Positions 18,801 to 27,014 of a stretch of 64,000 nucleotides of DNA are shown here, one piece after another. The notes under the pieces were generated by a model. The model was not told the DNA's origin. It ran no database searches and saw only the letters and a list, made by a program, of their open reading frames with translations. The DNA is from Subtercola sp. PAMC28395 (lineage in GTDB: Bacteria > Actinomycetota > Actinomycetes > Actinomycetales > Microbacteriaceae), in NCBI RefSeq assembly GCF_018889995.1, contig NZ_CP076547.1, positions 1,674,001 to 1,738,000 of the forward strand, written 5' to 3'. The number at the start of each line of letters is the position of its first letter. The first letter of the stretch is position 1. Made by a program: the position numbers and the translations under genes.

Positions 18801-19348
18801 CGTTCGGCTTCGTGTGCGCCGAGAACGGCCTCGCCGAGAAGGTTGACGTTGAGCTTCACGCCGCGGGACTTGATCTTCGCGATGGCCCGGCCGAGCTTCG
18901 ACGGTGTCGCATCGATGATGAGGTGTCCGACCATCCGGCGCAGAACGACACGGGAGGCAGGCACCACAAGGCGGGGCAGGGCCGGGGCGAGCGTGCCACC
19001 GACGCGAACGGCCGCACGCATGTACCAGGGCAGGAATGCGGGCACCCTCGGTGCGAGGGCGTGCAGGTTGCGGGCAGCGACAGCCAGGTCTTCGGGGCGC
19101 ACCACGCCGTCGACGAACCCGACAGTGAAGGCGAGGCCATTCGGGTCTTTCAGCACGCCGGCGAGCTGGGCGGCCGAGGCGTCGACGGGAACGGTGGATG
19201 ACTCGGCGAGCCACCGGCGAACGAGGGCGACCACGTCGTCGGTCAGGGCGAGGGCCTCGGCGCGCAGTCCGTCGGTGCGCTGTTCATCGGGCGTCGCGGT
19301 GCTCTCAGCCGTGCGGGGGTCGTGTTCGCTCTGCAGGATGTCGGTCAT
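15878..19348 (-). CDS. putA: Bifunctional proline dehydrogenase / glutamate-semialdehyde dehydrogenase PutA
   Basis: A 1156-residue protein that oxidises proline to glutamate in two steps. The FAD-dependent proline dehydrogenase barrel (about 60-480) ends with YLIRRLEEGASTDNF, carrying the paired arginines that bind proline. The NAD-dependent aldehyde dehydrogenase domain (about 530-1010) has the general-base glutamate E734 in AETSGKNA and the catalytic cysteine C768 in GHAGQKCSAAS. The last 150 residues form a degenerate C-terminal domain. There is no N-terminal ribbon-helix-helix DNA-binding domain, so it is not a self-repressing PutA; the divergent LysR gene is the likely regulator. Convergent with DUF3892. 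Confidence 0.95.
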   Translation of the reverse strand: MTDILQSEHDPRTAESTATPDEQRTDGLRAEALALTDDVVALVRRWLAESSTVPVDASAAQLAGVLKDPNGLAFTVGFVDGVVRPEDLAVAARNLHALAPRVPAFLPWYMRAAVRVGGTLAPALPRLVVPASRVVLRRMVGHLIIDATPSKLGRAIAKIKSRGVKLNVNLLGEAVLGAHEAERRLTGTRALLAREDVDYVSIKVSSTVAPHSPWAFTESVEHVITSLTPLFELAARASRPKFINLDMEEYKDLELTMAVFQGILDQPQLKNLEAGIVLQAYLPDALSAMMRLQAWAAERRTQGGAGIKVRIVKGANLPMEQVESSLHDWPLATLESKQATDTNYKRVISYALHPDRIDNVRIGVAGHNLFDLAFAWLLAEKRGVKRGIEFEMLLGMASGQAEAVRRDVGGLLLYTPVVHPAEFDVAIAYLIRRLEEGASTDNFMSAVFELTSNDELFEREKQRFLASVEALDSTVPSGNRTQNRQHAAAPADTSAFHNTVDTDPALPANQAWGRSIIDRVTSSELGVAAVHAATIATVAELDAVIEDARQNAAAWGALSGADRGAVLHRAADSLERHRAELLEVMAAETGKTLDQSDPEVSEAIDFAHYYAERAAELDSVAGATFVPARLTVVTPPWNFPVAIPAGGVTAALAAGSAVVIKPAPQAERSGAVMVEALWEAGVPREVLKMVQFEESSLGAELISDPRVDRVILTGAFETAELFRSFRADLPLLAETSGKNAIIVTPSADLDLAARDVVSSAFGHAGQKCSAASLVILVGSVAASSRFNNQLADAVRALKVGYPSDATTQMGPIIEPASGKLLRALTTLAPGESWVVQPTQLDESGRLWSPGVRSGVKRGSEFHLTEYFGPVLGIMTAQTLEEAIALQNQVHYGLTAGLHSLEPAEISTWIDTVEAGNLYVNRGTTGAVVRRQPFGGWKKSAVGPGTKAGGPNYLVGLGSWVAAPTRSADDFLTRSRASDVSAWATEFGVARDISGLSAEQNVFRYRPVPVTIRLNAGESPEKLARVISAAATAGSGVTVSAAEAGALTDAVGMLTSREAAAVTTAVAKAVTESDAEWLARASILPAGRIRLITSDPEAGAVFARATDGRVDLAVYSNEVTESGRLELLPFLREQAISVTAHRFGSPTALWSAEGGRG

Positions 19349-19394
19349 AGGGTTCAGTATGAGTCGGTCATCCCATAAGATAAAGCGATCTTTT

Positions 19395-19412
19395 CTTACC
19401 AGTATCAGTAAG
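19395..19412. promoter_or_regulatory. Inverted repeat between putA and the LysR gene
   Basis: CTTAC-CAGTATCA-GTAAG is an 18-base inverted repeat in the 125-base divergent intergenic region. It contains the T-N11-A spacing typical of LysR boxes (TTACCAGTATCAGTAA). Control of putA from this site by the divergent regulator is an inference. Confidence 0.45.
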
Positions 19413-19473
19413 TTGCACTGATTAGTCCTGTTCGAGCAAGCGCAGGCCTGGAACGTTTTCGAAGGAGGTCGAG

Positions 19474-20427
19474 GTGCTCGATGTGAGGCGTCTTCGGCTG
19501 CTGCGGGAACTCGCCATTCGTGGCACTCTCGCTGAAGTGGCGGCGGCGCTCAACCAGAGCCCGTCGTCGGTGTCGCAGCAACTCGCCCAGCTCGAGAAGG
19601 AGGTGGGCGTCGCGCTGCTCCGCAAGAGCGGCAGGAGGGTTCAGCTCACCCCGCAGGCTGAGATTCTGGTTGAACATACGACGGCCGTGCTCGAGCGGCT
19701 CGAGCTGGCTGAATCCGACCTCGCCGCCTCCCTCGAATCGGCGACGGGTGTGGTGCGTATCGCGGTGTTCCAGTCGGCAGCGCTGGCCCTGATGCCCGGG
19801 GCGCTCACGCTGCTCGCCCACGAGCATCCGCAGCTCCGGGTGGAGATGACCCAGCGCGAGCCGGAGACGGCGCTCTACGAGACGTGGGCGCGCGACTTCG
19901 ACCTGGTCATCGCCGAGCAGTACCCCGGCCACGCTGCCCCGAGGCATCCCGAGCTCGACAAGGTCGAACTCACCACCGACGGGTTGCGCCTGGCCGTGCC
20001 ACCGGCCGAGTTCGGAGGATCTGGGGCCAGCGGCGCCGACGTCGCTCTCGCCGGCATGGCCGGGGCGGCGTGGGTGATGGAGCCGCGGGGCGCAGCATCG
20101 AGGCACTGGGCTGAGCAGACGTGCCGCCGCGCGGGTTTCGAGCCCGACGTCCGGTTCGAGACAGCCGACCTGCAGGCGCAGATCAGGCTCATCGAGTCGG
20201 GCAATGCCGTGGGACTGATGCCCGACCTGGTGTGGACGGGCCGGGGAACGACAGCCCAGCTGATCACCCTCGATGGCGCGCCACAGCGCACCATCTTCAC
20301 CTCGGTGCGGCGGGCCAGTGCTCGCCGGCCCGCGATTCTCGCCTGCCGTGATGCGCTTGCTCGCACGGCGTCGAAGCAGCCCGCAGAGCAGATGGCGGCA
20401 CGCAACAGCGGCGGGGCACAGCGGTGA
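19474..20427 (+). CDS. LysR-family transcriptional regulator, likely regulator of putA
   Basis: A 317-residue LysR-type protein. The helix-turn-helix region is LRELAIRGTLAEVAAALNQS followed by PSSVSQQLAQLEKEVGVALL, about residues 8-45, and an effector-binding domain starts near residue 90 (VVRIAVFQSAALALMPGAL). It starts at GTG 19474 with GGAGG eight bases before it. Divergent placement next to putA, with an inverted repeat between them, is the classic arrangement for a LysR protein controlling its neighbour, so proline or a product is a likely effector. It ends two bases before the convergent DUF202 gene. Confidence 0.88.
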   Translation: MLDVRRLRLLRELAIRGTLAEVAAALNQSPSSVSQQLAQLEKEVGVALLRKSGRRVQLTPQAEILVEHTTAVLERLELAESDLAASLESATGVVRIAVFQSAALALMPGALTLLAHEHPQLRVEMTQREPETALYETWARDFDLVIAEQYPGHAAPRHPELDKVELTTDGLRLAVPPAEFGGSGASGADVALAGMAGAAWVMEPRGAASRHWAEQTCRRAGFEPDVRFETADLQAQIRLIESGNAVGLMPDLVWTGRGTTAQLITLDGAPQRTIFTSVRRASARRPAILACRDALARTASKQPAEQMAARNSGGAQR

Positions 20428-20429
20428 TG

Positions 20430-20777
20430 TCAGCGCTGCAGCAGAACGAAACCCAGTGCCACGAGTGCGGCAAGCAGAACCGCCGCGGCAACCACGGCCA
20501 TCACCCCGGCGCCGGGCAGCTGCGCGAGGTCGTCGCTGGTGAGCCGCTCGTGAATCACGCGATGGCGGATGCTCGACCGCACCACAACGAACACCCCGAG
20601 TAGAGCGCCAGCGACCCCGGCAGCTACTCCCCACCAGCCCGCGACGGGTGCCAGCACGCGGATTCCCACGAGCGAGCCGACAACGATCGAGAGGCCGGTG
20701 CGCTGCCACGACAGGGCGGTTCGCTCGACCTGCAGGCCCGGGTCGAAGACGCTGCGGCTGCCCCCTGGCCCGCTCAT
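20430..20777 (-). CDS. DUF202 membrane protein (second of pair)
   Basis: A 115-residue protein with the DUF202 signature DPGLQVERTALSWQRTGLSI and three hydrophobic helices. The family is small integral membrane proteins of unknown role. The ATG start at 20777 (MSGPGG) overlaps the stop of the upstream DUF202 gene by four bases, so the two are translationally coupled and may form a heteromer. Longer upstream readings only follow the other DUF202 gene in a different frame. Confidence 0.85.
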   Translation of the reverse strand: MSGPGGSRSVFDPGLQVERTALSWQRTGLSIVVGSLVGIRVLAPVAGWWGVAAGVAGALLGVFVVVRSSIRHRVIHERLTSDDLAQLPGAGVMAVVAAAVLLAALVALGFVLLQR

Positions 20778-21145
20778 CGCAGAAAGTAGCCCAAAAGCAG
20801 CAGGATTCCGACGATGCTGGCGACCGCGGCAATGGCCGGAGCGAACAGTGTGCCCGGCAGCGGCCGGCCCTCGCGCATCGCCCGCTCGACCCTCGCCCAG
20901 CCGAACCACGCCTGGAGGGGCGCAAGAATTCCGGCGGCGATGAGCACGAGGGCAGCGGCGAGCCGTAAGCCAGGGGCGATCGGCACACTCAGCGCCTCGA
21001 GCGCGACGCCGCCCGCTATGAGCGCGAGCGAGGTACGGATCCAGGCGAGGAAGGTGCGTTCGTTTGCGAGGCTGAACCGCGGGTCGGGCTCGTCGCCGAC
21101 ACCGTACACCCGCTTCGGAAACCGGTTCTCGCTCACGCCCACCAC
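20774..21145 (-). CDS. DUF202 (YidH-type) membrane protein
   Basis: A 123-residue DUF202 protein of the YidH subtype: DPRFSLANERTFLAWIRTSL is the family signature, followed by three membrane helices (about 40-60, 66-86, 100-120). Start codon GTG; either of two GTGs nine bases apart is possible (21145 or 21136). Role unknown. It is the first gene of a two-gene DUF202 operon, a common layout in actinobacteria. Confidence 0.85.
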   Translation of the reverse strand: MVGVSENRFPKRVYGVGDEPDPRFSLANERTFLAWIRTSLALIAGGVALEALSVPIAPGLRLAAALVLIAAGILAPLQAWFGWARVERAMREGRPLPGTLFAPAIAAVASIVGILLLLGYFLR

Positions 21146-21258
21146 GCTACTGCCTCGCGCCGGCTTTCGGCGCTTCAGGCTTTGAGCTCTACACTTCTGC
21201 CGTCGTGTCGCACCGCGGCTCTGGGTCTAGACGTCCGCCGCGAGCCTCGCGGCTTGGT

Positions 21259-22284
21259 TCACACCCCCGCCGCGAGCCACGCGTCGATGTCGGCCTTCGC
21301 CTTCGCCTTCAGCTCGGCAGACCCACCACCGCACTCGATCGAGCTCCAGGCGCAGTCGGCGAGCTGGGCATCCGTCAGCCCCAGTACCGCGCGGCACAGT
21401 TCGTACTCCGAGAGGATGTTCGGGCCGAACAGAATCGGGTCGTCAGCGTTGATCGAGCAGCGCACTCCTGCGTTCAGCAGCACAACGAGGGGGTGGGCGT
21501 CGATGTTCGGCACCACTTCGAGCAGGAGGTTCGAGGTGGGGCAGACGTCGAGACAGATGCCGTCTGCAGCGAGGCGCTCGAGAAGCGCAGCGTCCTGCAC
21601 GGAGGTCACGCCATGCAGGATGCGGTCGGCGTGCAGCACCTCGACGGCCTCGAGAACCTGGTCGGGGCCGGCGAGTTCACCGGCGTGCGGGGTCGAGAGG
21701 AGACCGGCCGCCTTTCCGATGGCGAAGGCGTCTGCGAACTGGCCGGCGGGGTAGCCGCGCTCGTCGTTGGCAAGGCCGAGCGACACGACGCCGCGCCCCG
21801 CGAACGCTGCAGCGACCTCGGCGTAGGCGACGGCGGTCTCGATGCTCTCGGTGCGGTCGACAGTGATCATGAAGCCGATCTCGACGCCCCATTTGGCACC
21901 GGCCTCAGCCGCCTTGTCGAGCATGATCTGAAGCGCAGCCTCTGTTGAGCCGAAGGTCTCGATGTAGAAGTGGGGGCTCACGCCGAACTCCACGTAGACG
22001 ACCCCCTCGCGGGCGGCGTCTTCGATGGATTCGTCGATCAGGCGGAACAGGTTCTCGGCCTTCGACAGCACGGCGAGCAGCCCGCGATAGGTGTTGCTGA
22101 ACTCGGTGAAGTCGCTGTAGGTCACCGAGAGGTCGGGCATCGGCACGACGACGCCGAGCTCGTCGCTCATCTGCTGCAGGGTTTCAGGGCGTATCGCCGC
22201 CTCCATGTGCAGGTGCAGGTGCCCCTTGGGCAATGCGGTGAGATCTCGCACGGCGGGGGATTCGAGTGTTGCGGTGTCGGTCAT
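21259..22284 (-). CDS. add: Adenosine deaminase
   Basis: A 341-residue metal-dependent deaminase of the adenosine deaminase family, converting (deoxy)adenosine to (deoxy)inosine. GHLHLHMEAAIRPETL has the first zinc histidines, TPHAGELAGP carries the HAGE motif with zinc histidine and catalytic glutamate, and CSINADDPILFG the conserved aspartate pair. The start is the ATG at 22284; this codon overlaps the stop of the nucleoside hydrolase gene by four bases, so the longer reading upstream is rejected. Last gene of the minus-strand purine block that begins with the ABC binding protein. Confidence 0.9.
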   Translation of the reverse strand: MTDTATLESPAVRDLTALPKGHLHLHMEAAIRPETLQQMSDELGVVVPMPDLSVTYSDFTEFSNTYRGLLAVLSKAENLFRLIDESIEDAAREGVVYVEFGVSPHFYIETFGSTEAALQIMLDKAAEAGAKWGVEIGFMITVDRTESIETAVAYAEVAAAFAGRGVVSLGLANDERGYPAGQFADAFAIGKAAGLLSTPHAGELAGPDQVLEAVEVLHADRILHGVTSVQDAALLERLAADGICLDVCPTSNLLLEVVPNIDAHPLVVLLNAGVRCSINADDPILFGPNILSEYELCRAVLGLTDAQLADCAWSSIECGGGSAELKAKAKADIDAWLAAGV

Positions 22285-23327
22285 GCGGTGGTGCCTCCTT
22301 GGCTGGCTGGGCTGGGTGAGCTGGGTGAACCGTGAATGAGTGAATGGATGAACGCGGTGACGAAGGCCGCGGTGTCGACGCCGGTCACGGCGATGGTGTC
22401 GGGGGTGGGTTCGATCGCCCAGGGCACAGCACGCCCCTCGGCGGTCTGCATGATGCGGGCACGCGTGGTGAACCCGTCGTGGGTGATGTTGGCAGGCCCC
22501 GTGACGCTGGCGGTGATCCATTCCGGGTGCACCATCAGTGCGGCAGCGAGCCCGTCGTGCACGGGGCTGATGCGCCGACCCCAGGCCAGCCGGTAGAAGT
22601 CGAGGTAGGTCTCGAGGATCGCCGCCGCGAAGACACCGGTGGGCGTACCCGACTTGTGCAGGGCCACCACATCCTGTTCGTCGGTGACGACGCGCGAGGT
22701 GATGTTCACGCCGACCATCACGCGGCGCGTGGCCGGGGCGCTGAAGACCAGTTGCGCGGCATCCGCATCGTTCTGGATGTTCGCGTCGAACATGTCGCTC
22801 TGCCCGACCTCGGGGAACGGCCCGCTGCCGCCCATGATGGTGATCGAGCGGAACAGGGTGAGCAGCTCGGGCTCGACCTGCAGCGCAAGGGCGATGTTGG
22901 TGAGCGGCCCGAGGGTGAGGAGTTCGAGTTCCCCGGGCTGTGCACGGGCCAGTTCGACGAGCAGCTCGGCAGCGGTCTGGTCGACGAGCCCGGTGGGCAT
23001 CGGTCGGTCGTCGACACTCACGACGTCGCCCAGCCCGTCATAGCCGTGCACGTAGTGCGCAATGTGCGGTTCGGCGTTCAGCGGTTTGGCGGCACCCCGG
23101 GCCACTGGCACGTCGGTGATACCGACCAGCCCGAGCACGTAGGCGATGTTGCGCAGCGAGTCGTCGATCACGCAATTGCCGTAGATCGACGTCACGGCGA
23201 CGATCTCCACGTCGGGCTGTGCCGCGAGATAGAGCAGCGCGAGCGCGTCGTCGATGCCGGTGTCGGTGTCGACGACGATGCGCCGGTTCACAACGGGGGT
23301 CGACACCGTCGCGGGTGTTTCAGGCAT
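22281..23327 (-). CDS. Nucleoside hydrolase (inosine-uridine preferring family)
   Basis: A 348-residue calcium-dependent ribohydrolase that splits the N-glycosidic bond of nucleosides to base and ribose. The N-terminal VVDTDTGIDDALAL contains the family DxDxxxDD signature at D20, D22, D26 and D27; VHGYDGLGD and TLGPLTNIALAL are further family blocks. The ATG at 23327 (MPETPATVS) is chosen; a longer frame upstream overlaps the phosphorylase gene on the same strand and is a shadow. It is coupled to the following adenosine deaminase by a four-base overlap. The base preference is unknown, but purines fit the neighbours. Confidence 0.9.
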   Translation of the reverse strand: MPETPATVSTPVVNRRIVVDTDTGIDDALALLYLAAQPDVEIVAVTSIYGNCVIDDSLRNIAYVLGLVGITDVPVARGAAKPLNAEPHIAHYVHGYDGLGDVVSVDDRPMPTGLVDQTAAELLVELARAQPGELELLTLGPLTNIALALQVEPELLTLFRSITIMGGSGPFPEVGQSDMFDANIQNDADAAQLVFSAPATRRVMVGVNITSRVVTDEQDVVALHKSGTPTGVFAAAILETYLDFYRLAWGRRISPVHDGLAAALMVHPEWITASVTGPANITHDGFTTRARIMQTAEGRAVPWAIEPTPDTIAVTGVDTAAFVTAFIHSLIHGSPSSPSPASQGGTTA

Positions 23328-23410
23328 GGGGAACCGTTCTTTCGGGTGCGGTGGAGCGTTCGTGCGGTGAAGCGGTGAAGCGGGTTGCCGTGCGGGGCTG
23401 TATCGGTTGT

Positions 23411-24178
23411 CTAGAGGTCGAGGGCTACTGCGGCATCGAGGGCAGCGACGATGCTGTTGCGCCAGCCGTCCATCAGTTTGGCGGGGTCGTGGTCGTAGAG
23501 GCTGGTGCCGTCGACGAGGTTCGATGAACAGGCGCAGATCATGCCGGCTCGCAGCTTGCGCAACCTCGACACCACGAAGAGGGCCGAGCTCTCCATCTCG
23601 ACGTTCAGAATGCCGAGGCCGTTGAGCTGGGCGATCCACTCGGGCGTCTCGGCGTAGAACGCGTCGTCGGAGCAGTTGATGCCCGACAGCACGGCGTAGT
23701 CCTTGCCTTCGGCCAGCGCGTCGGCTGCCTGTTTGAGGGCGATGGTGATTTCGAGGTCGGGTACTGCGGGGAACCCGGGGTGGGCGTAGGCGGCGGTCGT
23801 TCCGTCGTTGCGCAGCGATCCCTCGCTCACCAGCAGGTCGCCGGGGTTGATGCCGGGTTGCAGGGCCGCCGAACTGCCGACCCTGATGAACGAGGTGACG
23901 CCGACCCGGGCAAGTTCTTCGACCGCGATCGCTGTCGACGGGCATCCCATTCCCGTGGAGGTCGCCGTGATGAGCTTGCCCTTGTAGTACCCCGTCATGG
24001 TGCGGTGCTCGCGGTTGTGAGCCACGTCTGTCACGTCGGTCAAGAACTCGGCGATCAGGGGCACACGGAAGGGGTCGCCCGGTAGCAGGGCGACCGTGCC
24101 TACCTCCCCAGGGGCGATTCCGATGTGATACTGCCGGGCGTTCTTGCCGGCTTCGGCTTTGTCGATGATCTCTGACAT
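23411..24178 (-). CDS. Nucleoside phosphorylase (PNP/uridine phosphorylase family)
   Basis: A 255-residue phosphorylase of the PNP/UDP family, which splits nucleosides with phosphate to a base and ribose 1-phosphate. LLPGDPFRVPLIAEFL is the N-terminal phosphate-site segment, TSTGMGCPSTAIAVEEL the central block, and NVEMESSALF contains the ribose-binding Met-Glu pair. The whole is closer to uridine phosphorylase-like proteins than to trimeric PNP. An ATG one codon earlier is equally possible. It sits 99 bases downstream of an ABC permease gene and 83 bases upstream of the nucleoside hydrolase. Purine or pyrimidine specificity cannot be read. Confidence 0.88.
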   Translation of the reverse strand: MSEIIDKAEAGKNARQYHIGIAPGEVGTVALLPGDPFRVPLIAEFLTDVTDVAHNREHRTMTGYYKGKLITATSTGMGCPSTAIAVEELARVGVTSFIRVGSSAALQPGINPGDLLVSEGSLRNDGTTAAYAHPGFPAVPDLEITIALKQAADALAEGKDYAVLSGINCSDDAFYAETPEWIAQLNGLGILNVEMESSALFVVSRLRKLRAGMICACSSNLVDGTSLYDHDPAKLMDGWRNSIVAALDAAVALDL

Positions 24179-24277
24179 CACGGTTCTTTCGTGTCGTTCT
24201 GGGTGGATGCTGCGCCGTGATGTGTGGCGACGGATGCCCGGCTGGCGGCCGGCGAGCGGAGGAGAAGTTGCGCTGCT

Positions 24278-25171
24278 TTACTTACCGCTCGACTTGCCGG
24301 CGTTCGGCCCCCACTTGGCGAGAACCGCTGTCTCGACGAAGGTCGCGAGCGTGTACAGCAAAATGGACACGAGCGTGATGACCACCACGATCGCCCAGAT
24401 CTCGTTGTACTGCGACTGCGATTTTGCCGTGGTGATGGCGGCACCGAGACCTTCGTAGGTGAAGAGCCATTCGTAGAGCATGGCTCCGGTGATCGCACCG
24501 GGCACCGCGATGCGCATCGAGGCGAAGAAGTACGGCAGAGCCGTGGGAATCGCCACCTTGCGCATGATGGTCAGGCGGCTGCCGCCGTAGACCCTGATCA
24601 GGTCGACCGACTGCGCGCTCACCGAACGGAAACCGAGCGTGAGGTTGACCAGCAGCGGGAAGAAGACGACCACGCCGCCGATGAAGGCCGCCGTGACGAG
24701 CCCGTTGCCGAACACGAGGAAGATCACGGGCGCCATCGCGAGCAGCGGCACCGTGCGCAGGAGCATCGCAATCGGCATGAACATGAACTCGATCGGCCGG
24801 ATGAGCGTGAACACGATCGAGATCAACACCGAGGCTCCCACCCCGAACACGAAGCCGACGGCCGCGTGCCCGAGCGTCACCCAGAGCAGGCTGCCGATCA
24901 GTTCGCGGTTCTCCAGCGCCGTGGTTTTGCTCTTCGGGTTGTCGACGAAGAGGTAGTTGAAGACGTCGGCTGGGGTCTTGGCAATGAACGGGCTGGCATG
25001 AAGCAGCTGGATCGCCAGGCTCCAGAGCAGCCCCAGAATGATCGCCGAGACCAGAATGGTTCCGAGGCTGGTGGCGGTTCGCCGCAGCACGTATTTCAGC
25101 GTCGCCGCAGTCTGCGGGTTCATGGTGCGCCGCTGGATGCGGGTTGCCTGTGCGGGGGTGGCGGTGGCCAT
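24278..25171 (-). CDS. ABC transporter permease (NMT1/SsuC-like system)
   Basis: A 297-residue inner-membrane permease of the binding-protein-dependent transport family (SsuC/TauC/ThiX type). Six hydrophobic helices are visible, and VYGGSRLTIMRKVAIPTALP is the EAA loop that contacts the ATPase. The ATG at 25171 overlaps the stop of the upstream permease by one base (TGATG), so a start 13 codons earlier is not needed. Together with the second permease, the ATPase and the binding protein it makes a complete importer. Confidence 0.9.
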   Translation of the reverse strand: MATATPAQATRIQRRTMNPQTAATLKYVLRRTATSLGTILVSAIILGLLWSLAIQLLHASPFIAKTPADVFNYLFVDNPKSKTTALENRELIGSLLWVTLGHAAVGFVFGVGASVLISIVFTLIRPIEFMFMPIAMLLRTVPLLAMAPVIFLVFGNGLVTAAFIGGVVVFFPLLVNLTLGFRSVSAQSVDLIRVYGGSRLTIMRKVAIPTALPYFFASMRIAVPGAITGAMLYEWLFTYEGLGAAITTAKSQSQYNEIWAIVVVITLVSILLYTLATFVETAVLAKWGPNAGKSSGK

Positions 25172-26070
25172 CAGAAACCCTCTCCTGCGCGTGCATCGCC
25201 GGCCGACCACGGCGCAACGAGGCGGCCGATGCGCCCGATCACGAAGTAGGCAAGGCCCGCGACACCGGCGCAGATCAGTGCGATTGCCCAGAGGTGCACC
25301 GACGCTGCGGTGGCCTGGGCGGCGAGCAGAAGAATGCCGATGCCGGAGTCGACACCGACCAGGAAGTACTCACCGAGCACAGCGCCGAGAAAGGCAGCCG
25401 GTGCGGCGAGTTTCAGAGCGGCGAGGATGCTCGGCAGGGCTGCGATCAGGCGGACCTTGCGCAGCTGGGTGAACCGGCCACCACCGTAGGCGCGAACCAC
25501 ATCGAGCTGCGTCTCGCTCGCTGCGTTCAGGCCCAGCAGGGTGCCGATGACGGTGGTGAAGATGACGCTGAGCGCGGCCAGGAAGATCGAGGTGGTACGG
25601 CTGCTCGCGGGGGAGAGCAGCGTCACGATCGGAGCGATGGCGGTGAGCGGGATGCACGAGCACACCACGGCCAGCTGTACCGAGAGACCTTCGAACCACG
25701 GGATGACCAGAACGAGGAATGCCAGGAAGAACGCAATCAGGTTTCCCCAGAGAAAGCCCCAGGCGGCGGAGGTCGCGGTCACGCCGATGGCGTTCCAGAA
25801 GATCGGGTCGGTGAGGTCTGTCACGAGCTGGCCGAATACCTCGAACGGGGGCGGAACGGAGCCCGTGACCGAGAAGAATGTGACCGCGATGAACTGCCAG
25901 GCAGCGACGATCAGAATGATTCCGAGAATCGAGCCGACCCAGGGCGGCATCGACTTGACCGACGACAGCGACCCGCGGAAACCCGCGCGCGCAGGCCCGC
26001 GGGCGGTCTCTGCATCGATCGCGATGCTCTCGCCGAGTTCGTGCTCGGTCTCCATCTTCAGATCAGTCAT
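25171..26070 (-). CDS. ABC transporter permease (NMT1/SsuC-like system)
   Basis: A 299-residue second permease of the same importer. The N-terminus is a polar cytoplasmic stretch of about 45 residues, followed by six helices; [20 protein letters not shown] is the EAA loop. The ATG at 26070 ([10 protein letters not shown]) lies inside the last codons of the ATPase gene, overlapping by eight bases, and the frame upstream of it is antisense-like filler. Two non-identical permeases imply a heterodimeric channel. Confidence 0.9.
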   Translation of the reverse strand: MTDLKMETEHELGESIAIDAETARGPARAGFRGSLSSVKSMPPWVGSILGIILIVAAWQFIAVTFFSVTGSVPPPFEVFGQLVTDLTDPIFWNAIGVTATSAAWGFLWGNLIAFFLAFLVLVIPWFEGLSVQLAVVCSCIPLTAIAPIVTLLSPASSRTTSIFLAALSVIFTTVIGTLLGLNAASETQLDVVRAYGGGRFTQLRKVRLIAALPSILAALKLAAPAAFLGAVLGEYFLVGVDSGIGILLLAAQATAASVHLWAIALICAGVAGLAYFVIGRIGRLVAPWSAGDARAGEGF

Positions 26071-26911
26071 CGGACACCGTGCCATGGGCGCCGAAGAGGA
26101 TCTCGGAGATCTGGTCGACATAGGCGTGGAATTCGGGGGTGCGCGTGAGTTCGGGAAGGCGCGGGCGCGGCAGGTTGATCTCGACGACCTCGGCGATGCG
26201 GCCGGGCCGTGCGCTCATCACAGCGACGACGTCGGAGAGAAAGACGGCTTCGCTGATTCCGTGGGTGACCATGAGGGTCGTGGCGGGCTTCTCGCCCCAG
26301 ATGCGCAGCAGTTCGACGTTCATGCGCTGGCGCGTCATGTCGTCGAGAGCTCCGAAGGGTTCGTCGAGCAGCATGATGCTCGGTTCGACAGCAAGGCACC
26401 GGGCGATCGAGACTCGCTGGCGCATTCCGCCGGAGAGCTGGGCCGGTTTGGCGTTCTCGAAGCCAGACAGACCGACGAGCTTGATCAGATCGTCGACGAG
26501 CCCGGGTCGCGGCGTGATGCCCGCGACTTCGAGGGGGAGCCTGATGTTCTTGGCGACCGTGCGCCAGGGCAACAGCGCTGAATCCTGGAAGGCGATGCCG
26601 GTCTCGTGACCGCGCTGCACGTCTGCCGCGCTCTTGCCGTTGACGATCACCGTACCGGCGCTGGGCTTCTCCAGCCCAGCGAGAATGCGCAGGATCGTCG
26701 ACTTGCCACAGCCGGAGGGGCCGAGCAGAGTGAGGAACGAGTCCTTCTTGGTGCCGAGGTTGATCTCGGAGAGTGCCTGCACGGTCTTGCGGCCGAGAGA
26801 GAAGGTCTTGGTCAGGCCCTGGATGTTGATGCCGGTCGCGAGCTCTGGCATTGCTGCCGGATCGCTTGTTGCAGTGGCGAGTTGCGCCTGCTCGGGGAGT
26901 GAAGTGACCAT
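26063..26911 (-). CDS. ABC transporter ATP-binding protein (SsuB/TauB type)
   Basis: A 282-residue ABC ATPase powering the importer. Walker A is GPSGCGKST, the signature is [18 protein letters not shown], Walker B follows as [13 protein letters not shown], and the switch histidine is in [12 protein letters not shown]. The pattern matches the subfamily serving nitrate, taurine, alkanesulfonate and thiamine-precursor importers. Start is the second of two adjacent ATGs. It follows the binding-protein gene after a 103-base gap that holds a strong hairpin. Confidence 0.92.
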   Translation of the reverse strand: MVTSLPEQAQLATATSDPAAMPELATGINIQGLTKTFSLGRKTVQALSEINLGTKKDSFLTLLGPSGCGKSTILRILAGLEKPSAGTVIVNGKSAADVQRGHETGIAFQDSALLPWRTVAKNIRLPLEVAGITPRPGLVDDLIKLVGLSGFENAKPAQLSGGMRQRVSIARCLAVEPSIMLLDEPFGALDDMTRQRMNVELLRIWGEKPATTLMVTHGISEAVFLSDVVAVMSARPGRIAEVVEINLPRPRLPELTRTPEFHAYVDQISEILFGAHGTVSDD

Positions 26912-26967
26912 CACTTATTCTGCTCTTTCTCGGGTCTTGAAAACCAGTACAGCTGTGTTAAAGAATG

Positions 26968-27010
26968 CTGGGCTGTCGATACCGGATAGTGCGCGGTACC
27001 GACAGCCCAG
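26968..27010 (-). terminator. Intercistronic hairpin after the ABC binding-protein gene
   Basis: Seventeen-base arms (26968-26984 and 26994-27010) pair with one G-U wobble in minus-strand RNA around a 9-base loop, starting five bases after the binding-protein stop codon. Core arms: CTGGGCTGTCG with CGACAGCCCAG. A T-rich CATTCTTTAAC follows. It is likely a partial terminator or RNA-protecting hairpin that lets the binding protein be made in excess over the membrane parts. Confidence 0.7.
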
Positions 27011-27014
27011 TGGG

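Noticed and set aside
21259..22521. Adenosine deaminase read with a 79-residue extension
   Set aside because: The extension lies over the end of the nucleoside hydrolase gene; the ATG at 22284 is coupled to its stop.
22281..23945. Nucleoside hydrolase read with a 206-residue N-terminal extension
   Set aside because: The extension overlaps the phosphorylase gene on the same strand and has no domain; the ATG at 23327 gives the family start.
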